A DNA stretch of 64,000 nucleotides. Origin: Pantoea ananatis LMG 2665 (GTDB taxonomy: Bacteria > Pseudomonadota > Gammaproteobacteria > Enterobacterales > Enterobacteriaceae). Below, in pieces: positions 39,916 to 48,637 of the stretch (position 1 is the stretch's first letter; every line of letters starts with the position of its first letter). The notes beneath the pieces were generated by a model. That model made no database searches, was not told the origin of the DNA, and was given only the letters and a program-made list of their open reading frames with translations. The position numbers were made by a program, and so were the translations under genes. Location: NCBI RefSeq assembly GCF_000710035.2, contig NZ_JMJJ01000012.1, positions 1 to 64,000 of the forward strand, read 5' to 3'.

Positions 39916-42550
39916 AGTTCTCGATCACCTCACAGGCATTCTGGACAGCAGCCGTTATGAGGGCGGCGCCAGTTCGGCGCGTAAAATGCTGAAAGACAGC
40001 ATGAATCATCCCTCAATTACCAGCCTGCTGCCGTGGCGTGAGTTTGATGACAAGACCGACCTCTTTATCAATACGCGCTCGGTCGGCTTCATCCTTGAGG
40101 TGGCCCCCCTGGCCGGTGCCAATCAGCAGGTGGTGCAGGCGCTCGATGACCTGCTCCGTAAAAAGCTGCCGCGCAAAACGCCCGTGACCGTTTTGATGGT
40201 CGCAAGCAAATGCGTGGGCGACATGCTCGAAGATGGCCTCAGTCGCGACATGTGGAAAGGGGACATGGCACCCCGCCTTAACGCCATCACCAAAGCTTTC
40301 TGGGAGCGCTCAGCGCTGAAGGGACTCGCCAATAACCGTGAGTACCCCCTTTATCTGCGTAACTACCGTGTGTTTCTGGTGTATGCGCATCCGGGCAGCG
40401 GCGGGATCAAAACAATGGACACTGTGTCACAGCTGCGTGAAACGCTGCGCGTGTCACTGCTCGCGGCCCATATGGAAACTGAGCGTGTCGGGCCTGATGA
40501 ATTCCTGAGCGTCATCCGTGAGCAGCTCAACTACCGACCGGGGCAGGTTACCCGGGATGACGTGCAGTGGAATCCAGAGCAGGAACTGCATCGGCAGTGC
40601 GTAGACCACAGCACGGAAATGGAAGTGCATCCGGACTACCTTCGTCTGACCACGGCACGCAAACCCAGTGACCGGCGAATGGGCGATGAGGGGAACTCCC
40701 GTGTGGCCAGCTCCCGCATCGTCAATATGCAACTGACGACCGTACCAAAAAGGTTCGCGCTGTGGCAGGTCGCAGACAACCTGCAGAACATTCGTTATCC
40801 GGATCTGGGCATCCCGTGTCCGTTTATGCTGAGCTGGACGGTCTGTCTGGAGGACCAGGTGGCCAGTCAGAACGAAGCTTTCCGCAAAGAGCAGGACCTG
40901 GGCAAAAAGGCCAACTCCTCCTACGGAAAGCTTTTTCCCAATACCCAGCGGACCTATCAGGAATACCGCGACCTGCGTATGGGACTGGCCAGCAACGAAA
41001 TCGCCATGTGCAGCTTCAACCTCAACCTGACGCTGTTTTGTCCTGACGACGACAGTGAACAGCAGAAATGCGAACTGTCGGCGATAAACGTCTTTCGTAA
41101 GAATGACCTGGAGATTTCGGCTCCGCGCTATATGCAGTTGCGTAACTGGCTGACCACGCTACCGTTCATGATGCAGGAGGGGTTGTGGGATGACATGAAA
41201 CATATGAATGCCACGCTGCGCTGCAAGAGCTTTAATGCGGTGAACCTGATGCCGGTGGTGGCAGAGCGGCAGATGGCTAAGTCCGGTAGCCCGCTTCCCA
41301 CTTACCGTAATGCGCTCGCTTTCTTTGACATGTTCAATGAAAACAACGGCTCAACGAATTTTAACGTTGCCGTGACGGGGACAACCGGCGCAGGGAAGAG
41401 TTTCTTTATTCAGGAAATCCTGCGGCAGGTTCTTAACTCCGGCGGATTCGGCTGGGTTATCGATATGGGCGGCAGTTATAAAAACTTCTGCCGTCAGGCG
41501 GGCGGTTCGTATCTTGATGGTGCCACGCTGCGCTTTAATCCCTTTGCGAACGTCACCGATATCAAGGAGTCGTCTGAGGGCATTCAGGGGCTGCTGACCG
41601 TGCTGGCCAGTCCGAATGAGCCGCTGGACAAGGTCAGCGAAACCATCCTGCTTAAAGGTGTGGTTGCCGCATGGGAGGCCAAGAAGAACAAGGCCCGCAT
41701 CGATGACGTGGTTCATTACATGACGTCGCCAGAAGTGAAGGCGACTTACTCAGAGCAGCCTACCATCATGAACCGCATCAACGAGCTGGTACTGCTGCTT
41801 GACCGCTGGTGCACATGGGGAGCCAACGGGGAATACTTCAACTCCGATAACCCGACGCTCGATGCAAACACCCGCTTTGCGGTTCTTGAATTGCTGAGCC
41901 TGGAAAATCAGCCGCATCTGCTGTCGGCCATCCTGTATTCGCTCATTCTGGCGATTCAGGAAAAGATGTACCACTCGCCGCGTGACCTGAAAAAACTGGC
42001 CATTATCGACGAAGCCTGGCGACTGTTCAGTGGCTCAAACCCACATGCCGCCAAATTTATCGATACCGGTTACCGCACCGTGCGCCGCCACAAGGGGGCT
42101 TTCATCACCATCACGCAGGGCATCAAAGACTTCACCGGCACCAAAGATCAGGCACCCCCACCGGCTGCGGCTGCGGCATGGGACTGCTCCGGTACCAAAG
42201 TTACGCTGTTGCAGGAGGCAAGAGCCTTTAAAACTTACCTCCAGGCCAACCCCGATCAGTTCAGTGAGGCAGAGACGCAGATCATCCGTGGCTTCCAGCC
42301 TGCGCGCAGCACAGGGTTCAGTTCGGTAATGATTTCCAGTGGTGAACACAGTTCTTTCCATCGTGTGTTTGTCGATCCGGTCACGCGGGCGATGTTCAGT
42401 ACGCGTGGAGATGATTATCAGTTTATGACGAACGCACAGGAGATGGGGGCGACCAGTGAGGAGGCGGCTTACCTGCTTGCGTGCCAGCCGCATATGTATA
42501 AGGAAGAGATGGAAGAACTCGAACGCTGGGCCGGGATTACGGCGGCATAA
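39905..42550 (+). CDS. traC: TraC, VirB4-type assembly ATPase
   Basis: An 881-residue ATPase that energises pilus assembly. Walker A VTGTTGAGKSFF is near residue 490, Walker B KLAIIDEAWRLF near residue 698, and ITITQGIKDF and the arginine-rich end of the VirB4/TraC family follow. The length matches F TraC (about 875). The start at 39905 has CGGAGGACAG upstream; a GTG/ATG-type start at 39839 is less likely. Confidence 0.95.
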   Translation: MLAKVLDHLTGILDSSRYEGGASSARKMLKDSMNHPSITSLLPWREFDDKTDLFINTRSVGFILEVAPLAGANQQVVQALDDLLRKKLPRKTPVTVLMVASKCVGDMLEDGLSRDMWKGDMAPRLNAITKAFWERSALKGLANNREYPLYLRNYRVFLVYAHPGSGGIKTMDTVSQLRETLRVSLLAAHMETERVGPDEFLSVIREQLNYRPGQVTRDDVQWNPEQELHRQCVDHSTEMEVHPDYLRLTTARKPSDRRMGDEGNSRVASSRIVNMQLTTVPKRFALWQVADNLQNIRYPDLGIPCPFMLSWTVCLEDQVASQNEAFRKEQDLGKKANSSYGKLFPNTQRTYQEYRDLRMGLASNEIAMCSFNLNLTLFCPDDDSEQQKCELSAINVFRKNDLEISAPRYMQLRNWLTTLPFMMQEGLWDDMKHMNATLRCKSFNAVNLMPVVAERQMAKSGSPLPTYRNALAFFDMFNENNGSTNFNVAVTGTTGAGKSFFIQEILRQVLNSGGFGWVIDMGGSYKNFCRQAGGSYLDGATLRFNPFANVTDIKESSEGIQGLLTVLASPNEPLDKVSETILLKGVVAAWEAKKNKARIDDVVHYMTSPEVKATYSEQPTIMNRINELVLLLDRWCTWGANGEYFNSDNPTLDANTRFAVLELLSLENQPHLLSAILYSLILAIQEKMYHSPRDLKKLAIIDEAWRLFSGSNPHAAKFIDTGYRTVRRHKGAFITITQGIKDFTGTKDQAPPPAAAAAWDCSGTKVTLLQEARAFKTYLQANPDQFSEAETQIIRGFQPARSTGFSSVMISSGEHSSFHRVFVDPVTRAMFSTRGDDYQFMTNAQEMGATSEEAAYLLACQPHMYKEEMEELERWAGITAA

Positions 42551-42565
42551 CCAGAGGAAATAACG

Positions 42566-43012
42566 ATGCAGGATGAAAACACGTTGCCCGTCAGTGAGGG
42601 CGGGCAGTCGTCTGGCAATTCACACCAGTCTGACGACACACCTCTTCCCGCAGTGCAGCCTTTCTGGCGGCGATCCGGAGTGCATTACCTTGCCGGAGGG
42701 GCACTGATTCTGTTCCTCAGCGCCGGTATCAGCGCTCTGGTAGCCAGTGCCGAAAGGCCTGCCACGGTGGTGTTTGATATGAAGGGGACAATTGATGCAT
42801 TCAGGCAACAGAGCGCCCTCAACCCCCTCACAAAAGAAGCGGCTGAGGTACTGACAAACCGCTTCAGCAAAGCCCTGGACAACAGTCTCAGTGACTGGCA
42901 GCAGCACCATTCAGCCCTGATTCTGGTGAAAGGGGCTGTTGTAAACGGTGCAGAGGATATCACGCCAGAGATTCAGGCCGACATAGCCCGCCAGATGAAG
43001 GAGGCACGATGA
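42566..43012 (+). CDS. trbI: TrbI, pilus-retraction related inner-membrane protein
   Basis: A 148-residue protein with a polar cytoplasmic start, one membrane helix (VHYLAGGALILFLSAGISALVAS) and a periplasmic helical part (VVFDMKGTIDAFRQQSALNPLTKEAAEVLTNRF), as in F TrbI, which influences pilus length and retraction. It overlaps traW by ATGA. Confidence 0.88.
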   Translation: MQDENTLPVSEGGQSSGNSHQSDDTPLPAVQPFWRRSGVHYLAGGALILFLSAGISALVASAERPATVVFDMKGTIDAFRQQSALNPLTKEAAEVLTNRFSKALDNSLSDWQQHHSALILVKGAVVNGAEDITPEIQADIARQMKEAR

Positions 43013-43629
43013 GAGCGAGGCTGGTTGCGCTGCTGCTCAGTATTGCCGTTGTGTGGCCAGCCGCCGCAAAAGACCTGGGCACGGTTGGCCATCTGTTTCC
43101 GATATCCGAACCTGACCTGCTGGATTTTATCGCTCAGCGGCTCAAAGGGATGCAGGACAGCGGAGAGCTGGCAAGGCTGCAACGGGAAGCGGAGGCAAGA
43201 GTCAAAGCCCATGCCGTTCGCCCGACGCCGGTTGCAGGGCTTTCGCCCGCGACAAAAGACCGGGTTTACAGTTTTGACCCGACCTTCACGGTAAAGGAAA
43301 CCATCACAGATATGCGCGGCAACGTCATTGCCCGTGCCGGTGACAAAATCAATCCACTGGACAGGGTGGCTTTCAGTGAGACGCTTTATTTCATCGACGG
43401 TGACAATGCGGCGCAGATGGGCTGGGCGGCAAAGCAGATTAAAGGGCAACAAAACGTCAAAGTCATCCTGGTCAAAGGCAACATCCACGACAGCAGTCTG
43501 GCGCTTGATGAGCCTGTTTATTTTGATCAGTACGGCACGTTAACAACAAAATTTGGCTTTGAGCATACCCCGGTTCGCATCACGCGTGACGGCCGCACGC
43601 TCAGGGTGGAGGAGGTGGCACTGAAATGA
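43009..43629 (+). CDS. traW: TraW, periplasmic F-pilus assembly protein
   Basis: A 206-residue exported protein: signal peptide (MRARLVALLLSIAVVWPAAA), then KDLGTVGHLFPISEPDLLDFI and the TraW signature FDPTFTVKETITDMRGNVIARAGDKINPLD, ending with DQYGTLTTKFGFEHTPVRI. Works with TraU, TrbC and TraF in pilus extension, a set found only in F-type systems. Confidence 0.93.
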   Translation: MRARLVALLLSIAVVWPAAAKDLGTVGHLFPISEPDLLDFIAQRLKGMQDSGELARLQREAEARVKAHAVRPTPVAGLSPATKDRVYSFDPTFTVKETITDMRGNVIARAGDKINPLDRVAFSETLYFIDGDNAAQMGWAAKQIKGQQNVKVILVKGNIHDSSLALDEPVYFDQYGTLTTKFGFEHTPVRITRDGRTLRVEEVALK

Positions 43630-43934
43630 GTCACAACATGCGGGATGTAACGACACCCGAACACGTTAAGCGACATGCGACCACGGTGCGTATGAATGAC
43701 GCCGACAAGGCCGGTCTGCGGCTCATGACGGAGGAACATCCGCTTTACACGGAGTCAGTGATTGTCCGTGCCGCGCTGCAGGTCCTTCTGGCGTTTAACG
43801 GCAAAATGCGCAAAGACATTGTCTGGGCGTCCCTGAACGAAGCGGATGTGGCAACAGTACTGCGCCGTGATGGTTTTCTCCAGGAGTCGTTTATCGATCC
43901 TGCGTCGCAGAAGGGTGGAAGCTATGAAGGATGA
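43626..43934 (+). CDS. small RHH-like protein of the traW-traU insert
   Basis: A 102-residue protein coupled to traW (ATGA). The segment ATTVRMNDADKAGLRLMTEEHPLYTESVIVRAALQVLLAF fits a ribbon-helix-helix or MetJ/Arc-type DNA-binding fold. It could be a small regulator inside the operon. Not recognised further; overlaps the next gene by 11 nt. Confidence 0.6.
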   Translation: MSHNMRDVTTPEHVKRHATTVRMNDADKAGLRLMTEEHPLYTESVIVRAALQVLLAFNGKMRKDIVWASLNEADVATVLRRDGFLQESFIDPASQKGGSYEG

Positions 43935-44640
43935 ATCGGCCCATGCCCTGGCAGAGGGCATCAGACAGGCTGTTACTTCGGCCTATGACCCGCCTCAAAC
44001 GGTGGCGGGAATGCCCGTTCTACAGATACAGCAGCCCGGTTCACTGCCCGAGGCTGTGGACGCACCTTTTCTTCCTGATGGCGTAACGGTCTGGTCGGTG
44101 CTGCTCACAATGGTGACGGGTTACGTTATCGGAACGCTTACCGGGAAAGTACTGAAGGCTGTGCATACCCGGCTGCAGCCTCCGAAGCAGGAGATGACTT
44201 ACGACCTTCCGGTCGAGAAAACCGGGTGTTATCCGCTGGGGAGTCTGAACATGGCGGCGTGTATGGCTCAGAGCGAGAACGCGCGGCTCTGGCAGCATCT
44301 GCTGGCCGCTTATGGCGGGGCGCTGGAGGATGAGGGCCACAGGTTGCGCAGAAACGAGCGTCTTAAGGTGTTACTTCCTGATGATGTGCAGTTAAGGGTG
44401 GGGCTGAAAGTCGTCGGTGCCCGTCACCGCTATTTCACGCCGTTTCTGGGCAGTGAGCATGAGGAAAAGCTGCAGACCCAGGCGTCAGAAGAGGGGTATG
44501 CGCACAGCTGGGCGGCTTCCTGCCAGAGGGCTGCGGAGGCAGCAGGCTGGTTCGTCACACTGAAAGGTGATGCCTTTCCGGCCTGCCATGACGCGACGAG
44601 GCCCCCGGAAGAGGCTGCGTTCGGGGCGCACCAGATCTGA
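43924..44640 (+). CDS. membrane protein of the traW-traU insert
   Basis: A 238-residue protein with a short N-terminal cytoplasmic part, one hydrophobic helix (WSVLLTMVTGYVIGTLTGKVL, near residue 60) and a soluble domain with LPVEKTGCYPLGSLNMAACMA and DVQLRVGLKVVGARHRYFTPF. Cys-containing and mixed alpha/beta. Not recognised. The start at 43924 follows GGTGGAAGC. Confidence 0.65.
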   Translation: MKDESAHALAEGIRQAVTSAYDPPQTVAGMPVLQIQQPGSLPEAVDAPFLPDGVTVWSVLLTMVTGYVIGTLTGKVLKAVHTRLQPPKQEMTYDLPVEKTGCYPLGSLNMAACMAQSENARLWQHLLAAYGGALEDEGHRLRRNERLKVLLPDDVQLRVGLKVVGARHRYFTPFLGSEHEEKLQTQASEEGYAHSWAASCQRAAEAAGWFVTLKGDAFPACHDATRPPEEAAFGAHQI

Positions 44641-44662
44641 CCCATGAACCGGGAGGCACCAG

Positions 44663-45391
44663 GTGGAAAAACTTCAAGTGCTGTATGTCGCGGGTGGGCT
44701 TCCCTTAACCCTGTGGGTAGCCTCAAAAGTCAGAAGAATCATACGCAGGCGAACGAACAAAGCGCTGGCACTGCGCGCAGCCGGACGAAACGCATCACGG
44801 CATACTGAAGCAGAGACAGTCATTACACCGCGTTCGTTTATAACACAGCGCGATGTGCATTCGGGCTGGCTGCAGGAGGCATGGCCACTGCAGCAGGTCA
44901 GCATCCTCTGCTGGGGCTCGCCGGGTACGCTGCAGCGGGAAATACCTGATGGCCTGCGCCAGCTTGCCCGCTCACTCAGAAAGGAAAGAGGAACATTTAC
45001 GGGTGGAAAACTGGGCAAAGAGGGGGTTTTACGCTGGCAGATGGAGTCTGATATCACCGCAGACAACCCCTCATTTTTTGGTCCCGACTCTTTCGGGGGC
45101 AGAGCGCAGCCCGGGGCCTATACGCAGGTTTTCGGTCCTTACATGCCGATGCCTGACAGAGAGGCAGTGGTGGTTCTGCTGCAGGGTACACACCAGACAG
45201 CCCCTGAAACGCTGCCGCATTTTCTGCGATCCGTGGCAGAGCAGATTGAAAAAGGCATCCTCCAGTATGGCGTTAACGACGGTTATACCGGCTGGGCTTT
45301 TATTTCCTGTCCATCAAAAAAAGCACGCTCCTCGCATCTGGCCGGAACTGACGATGACTGGATGGCCGGAACTTCGTTGTATCAGAGGTGA
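44663..45391 (+). CDS. paralogue pair of the traW-traU insert, copy 1
   Basis: A 242-residue protein with a weak N-terminal membrane segment (VLYVAGGLPLTLWVASKV) and a soluble part with QEAWPLQQVSILCWGSPGT, DNPSFFGPDSFGG and GAYTQVFGPY...PDREAVVVLLQGTH. The same blocks recur in the next gene, so the two are duplicates. Function unknown; probably membrane-anchored with a cytoplasmic or periplasmic domain. Confidence 0.7.
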   Translation: MEKLQVLYVAGGLPLTLWVASKVRRIIRRRTNKALALRAAGRNASRHTEAETVITPRSFITQRDVHSGWLQEAWPLQQVSILCWGSPGTLQREIPDGLRQLARSLRKERGTFTGGKLGKEGVLRWQMESDITADNPSFFGPDSFGGRAQPGAYTQVFGPYMPMPDREAVVVLLQGTHQTAPETLPHFLRSVAEQIEKGILQYGVNDGYTGWAFISCPSKKARSSHLAGTDDDWMAGTSLYQR

Positions 45392-45396
45392 TGATC

Positions 45397-46128
45397 ATGA
45401 CACATGAAATATATCTGGTATTCGTGATGGTACTGTTTACCGCAGTGGTAAGCCTGTTACAGAAGTACAGGCAGACAGATAAGCTGAGAGAAGCACTGAA
45501 CCGAAAAGAAAAGGCAATTCAGGGGTTTTATACCGATCCGGAGAAAATGAACGAGTTAAGGCGTCACTGGATAAGGCTTGAGGGATGTGAAGAGGACAGG
45601 AAACTCAGCAGGCTGGCAGAAAGCATCGGGACAGATGTCGGATGGTATAAGCATGCCTGGCCACTGCGGCAAATCAGCCTGGACGTAGGGGTAACGCCCG
45701 GAACCCTGACGATGGCTGTACCGGACATGCTGCGCAGAATCCCGGTATCACAGCTGTGTTCGCCGGGAGAAGAACTGAGGCGATTATTCTCAGACCACAA
45801 CATGACCGTATGCATTATGGCCAGGACGGTCACAGACAAGCCTTCTTACTTTGGCAGCGCGGGGTGTGGCGGTCACGTCGAGCCAGATGTGTGGACAGAG
45901 GTATTTGGTGAACAGACTGACAAACCTGACCGGGAAAATGTGAGGGTACTGCTGCAACTGACGCGCCACGGTGGAGAGGGAGAAACAGGCTGGTTCCTTG
46001 AACAGACAGCCAGCCGGATTGAACAAGGCCAGCTGGCTGCGGGCGATCATGATGATGAATGCGGCTACGCCTTCCGTGTTTATCCGTGCAAGGCAGAGCA
46101 GGCCTCAATAAGGAGCCCTGAGTCATGA
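45397..46128 (+). CDS. paralogue pair of the traW-traU insert, copy 2
   Basis: A 243-residue protein with N-terminal membrane helix (IYLVFVMVLFTAVVSLLQKY) and the blocks KHAWPLRQISLDVGVTPGT, DKPSYFGSAGCGG, DVWTEVFGE..KPDRENVRVLLQLT and a C-terminal TASRIEQGQLAAGDHDDECGYAF, each with a counterpart in copy 1. The ATG at 45397 was chosen for ribosome-site spacing. Overlaps the next gene by ATGA. Unknown function. Confidence 0.7.
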   Translation: MTHEIYLVFVMVLFTAVVSLLQKYRQTDKLREALNRKEKAIQGFYTDPEKMNELRRHWIRLEGCEEDRKLSRLAESIGTDVGWYKHAWPLRQISLDVGVTPGTLTMAVPDMLRRIPVSQLCSPGEELRRLFSDHNMTVCIMARTVTDKPSYFGSAGCGGHVEPDVWTEVFGEQTDKPDRENVRVLLQLTRHGGEGETGWFLEQTASRIEQGQLAAGDHDDECGYAFRVYPCKAEQASIRSPES

Positions 46129-46376
46129 TTGTGGTAAAGCTCCTTCTGGTGACAGCAGGTATTGCAACCGTGCTGTGGATGTTCTGGATGATGATTTTCG
46201 GTAAAAGCGCACCCGACTTGCAGGCAGACACGTCCCGGACCCGTAAAGCAGGTGATGACAGCAGCATCACGTCGGTCGTAATGATGAGCGACTCGGGCAG
46301 TGGAGGGTATGACGGAGGCTGTAGCGCATCCGATGCCGGCGGCGACTGCGGTGGCGGTGACGGAGGCAGTCACTGA
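46125..46376 (+). CDS. small membrane protein with Gly/Asp/Cys-rich tail
   Basis: An 83-residue protein: N-terminal membrane helix (VVKLLLVTAGIATVLWMFWMMIF), then a polar stretch and a tail built from Gly, Asp, Ser and Cys (SGSGGYDGGCSASDAGG). Tails of this kind occur on several unrelated membrane proteins of unknown role. Coupled to the paralogue pair. Confidence 0.6.
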   Translation: MIVVKLLLVTAGIATVLWMFWMMIFGKSAPDLQADTSRTRKAGDDSSITSVVMMSDSGSGGYDGGCSASDAGGDCGGGDGGSH

Positions 46377-46463
46377 GTCTGACTCATCCTGCCTCCCTGC
46401 ATTTTATGCGGGCTGAGCCTCTTATGGCCTGCTGACACAACTTTCTTAACCGGAGTTCAAATT

Positions 46464-46544
46464 ATGGACAGGTACAGCATTGTAATGACCCTGGTACTGG
46501 GCGTGTTTTTTGCCAGCCTTCTGGTCAAAAAGCATTTCGCGTGA
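46464..46544 (+). CDS. 26-residue single-pass membrane peptide
   Basis: A very short ORF with a usable ribosome site (CCGGAGTTCAAATT before ATG) encoding MDRYSIVMTLVLGVFFASLL and a basic end (VKKHFA). It looks like a membrane-spanning micropeptide. There is no comparison to support it, so confidence is low. Confidence 0.4.
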   Translation: MDRYSIVMTLVLGVFFASLLVKKHFA

Positions 46545-46570
46545 GCGTCTGAAACCTTCCTTCCCGCTGC

Positions 46571-46619
46571 ATGCAGGCTGTTCGTTCCTCGCCCTGCTGT
46601 GGTACGCCTCAGCCTGCAT
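46571..46619. repeat. dispersed palindromic element, copy 2
   Basis: Perfect 10-bp arms (46571-46580 with 46610-46619) enclose a 29-nt loop that keeps 25 of 29 bases of copy 1 (11992-12020), including GTTCCTCGC and GGTACGCCT. The arms (ATGCAGGCTG here, AACACGGCTG there) differ in sequence, yet both pair. Outer bases CCCGC/GCGGG extend the stem. Confidence 0.75.
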
Positions 46620-46670
46620 TTCGCGGGCAGGCCTGACTAACTGACACTCTCCGTAACCGGAATATCTTCT

Positions 46671-47012
46671 ATGAATAATGTCGCTGAAATTTCGGCGCAC
46701 GAAGTCGTGCGCGATCGCTGGGGACACTGGACCCATCCTTTTTATTATTCCCCACCAGAGGACAGAGAGTTTGCGCTGCCCGGTGCATTTAATGACTGGC
46801 TTAAAGCAAACAATCTGAAATCAGCCACGTCGTGGATGGAAAATGAGGTGGAGGAAAGGCAGATGAATCGATTCTGGAAAACCGGTGACTGCAGTGACTG
46901 GACTCCGGCTAAACCGCCCGGAGAAGGCTGGTTTACCGGCAGTATCCATGATACCGACGACGGCCCGGTCTGTGTCTGGCTCCGTCCACTGTCGGACAGG
47001 ACGGACGAATGA
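46671..47012 (+). CDS. hypothetical protein before traU
   Basis: A 113-residue soluble protein rich in Trp (RDRWGHWTHPFYYSPPEDREFALPGAFNDWLKANN, then FWKTGDCSDWTPAKPPGEGWF and GPVCVWLRPL). No signal peptide. Overlaps the start of traU by ATGA. Not recognised. Confidence 0.6.
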   Translation: MNNVAEISAHEVVRDRWGHWTHPFYYSPPEDREFALPGAFNDWLKANNLKSATSWMENEVEERQMNRFWKTGDCSDWTPAKPPGEGWFTGSIHDTDDGPVCVWLRPLSDRTDE

Positions 47013-48001
47013 AACGATTATTACTGGTCCTGTGTCTGCTGCTGTCAGTGACGGTCGTAAGGCCTGCAATGGCTGGAGGGAGTAACGCCGGGGATGGCCG
47101 GTGGGTGAATCCCATCAGCGACGTCTGCTGGAAATGCCTGTTTCCCATGACGCTCGGCAGTATTCAGCTGGCGTCAGGCGCACACCCGGATACACCCAAT
47201 CCATCGATGCCGATTCAGTTGTGTCCCTACGGCATCTTTTACCGTCTGGGGCTGGCCATCGGATTCTGGGAACCGCTTGCGCTCACCGACGTTACGCGTG
47301 AACCGGGCGTGATGGTGAACATGGGCGGCTTCAAAATCGACCTGGGCCGGACCGGAACGGGCCGTGCCGGTCAAAGCGATTCACCCACGCCCGGCAGCTT
47401 TTATCACGTTCACTGGTACAAGTATCCGCTGCTGTTCTGGCTGAACATCATCACCAGTGAAGGATGTATGCAGACCGGCGACATGGACATAGCCTATCTG
47501 TCGGAAGTCGATCCGCTCTGGAACGACAGTACGCTCTCTATGATCATCAATCCGGAAGTGGCGCTGTTTAACAATCTGCTGGCGCAGGGGGCCTGTGCAG
47601 CTGATTCCATTTCATCCACAGCAGGCATGCCGCTTGATCCGTTGTTCTGGTGCGCGGGGGCGCAGGGCTCGATGTACCCCTTTACGGGCTATACCAGCAA
47701 CGAGTTTTCCCCCCTGGAGGCATCACTGCTGGTGACGGAGCGAATGGACTTCAAGCTGCACCGGGAGGGGCTGGTGATGGAGACGGTCGGGGCTGACGTA
47801 GCTGTCTGCTATGAATATCCGTCCCCGATCATCCCAAAATCGCGCTGGCGTTATCAGATGGTCAATATGTATCCCGAACCCAGCGACTGCCATCCGTTTG
47901 GCACCTCGACGCAGCTGTGGGGCAGCACTCATAACACCCCGGCCACGAAGAAGAACTTCGGCTGGCTGCTCTGGCGAAAGCGCAACTGCGTTTATCTGTA
48001 A
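47009..48001 (+). CDS. traU: TraU, F-type pilus assembly protein
   Basis: A 330-residue exported protein: signal peptide (MKRLLLVLCLLLSVTVVRPAMAG), then VNPISDVCWKCLFPMTLGSIQLASG, the diagnostic TraU start, and Cys-rich blocks through to RKRNCVYL at the end. Length and Cys pattern match F TraU (about 330). Required for DNA transfer more than for pilus formation. Confidence 0.95.
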   Translation: MKRLLLVLCLLLSVTVVRPAMAGGSNAGDGRWVNPISDVCWKCLFPMTLGSIQLASGAHPDTPNPSMPIQLCPYGIFYRLGLAIGFWEPLALTDVTREPGVMVNMGGFKIDLGRTGTGRAGQSDSPTPGSFYHVHWYKYPLLFWLNIITSEGCMQTGDMDIAYLSEVDPLWNDSTLSMIINPEVALFNNLLAQGACAADSISSTAGMPLDPLFWCAGAQGSMYPFTGYTSNEFSPLEASLLVTERMDFKLHREGLVMETVGADVAVCYEYPSPIIPKSRWRYQMVNMYPEPSDCHPFGTSTQLWGSTHNTPATKKNFGWLLWRKRNCVYL

Positions 48002-48010
48002 GGACTCATC

Positions 48011-48637
48011 ATGAACATTTCTCTGAGGGCACTGATCATCAGCGCCGCGCTGTTTTATGCCTGTGCGTTGTCCGCAGCGGAGCAGCCCACCGTATCAGGT
48101 GACAATCTGGCATACATGAAACAGCAGCAGCAGGAGCTGGAGCAGTTTAAAAAGCAACTTGAAGGCGCAAACATTGCGCTGCCTGACATGCAGCAAAACC
48201 GCGTGACTCAGTTCCAGAACGAGATAGCCGCGTCTCAGGCAGAGCAGAACAGCGCGGACCGCCCTGTGCCGCGCGCGGTGTATTTCGTGAGCCTGGGCAT
48301 TCCGGAGGAAGGCCTGGTGCTCATGCTGCAGGATGCACGGCGTTTTGGTATCCCGGCGACCATTCGCGGTCTGCTCAACAACGACTTTCATAAGACGGCC
48401 GAAGTCATGGTTGAACTCTCCAAAAAGGACAAGAAAGCCGGTGTCCAGATTGACCCAACGCTTTTTCAGCAGTACGGCATCAAAGCGGTACCGGCACTGG
48501 TGGTGACCTGCGGGAAAAATTTCGACGTCATTTACGGCAACCTGGAACTCAGTCAGGCACTCAAAGAAATTCAGCAGCGCGGCGATTGCGGCTCCGTCGC
48601 GGCGCAGCTGCTGAGAGAAGGGGAAAAGGGGCGATGA
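48011..48637 (+). CDS. trbC: TrbC, F-type pilus assembly protein
   Basis: A 208-residue periplasmic protein with signal peptide (MNISLRALIISAALFYACALSAAE), a helical linker (QQQQELEQFKKQLEGANI) and the TrbC domain RAVYFVSLGIPEEGLVLMLQDARRFGIPATIRGLLNNDFHKT, with a thioredoxin-like KAVPALVVTCGKNFDVIYGN end. Partner of TraW. Overlaps traN by 4 nt. Confidence 0.92.
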   Translation: MNISLRALIISAALFYACALSAAEQPTVSGDNLAYMKQQQQELEQFKKQLEGANIALPDMQQNRVTQFQNEIAASQAEQNSADRPVPRAVYFVSLGIPEEGLVLMLQDARRFGIPATIRGLLNNDFHKTAEVMVELSKKDKKAGVQIDPTLFQQYGIKAVPALVVTCGKNFDVIYGNLELSQALKEIQQRGDCGSVAAQLLREGEKGR

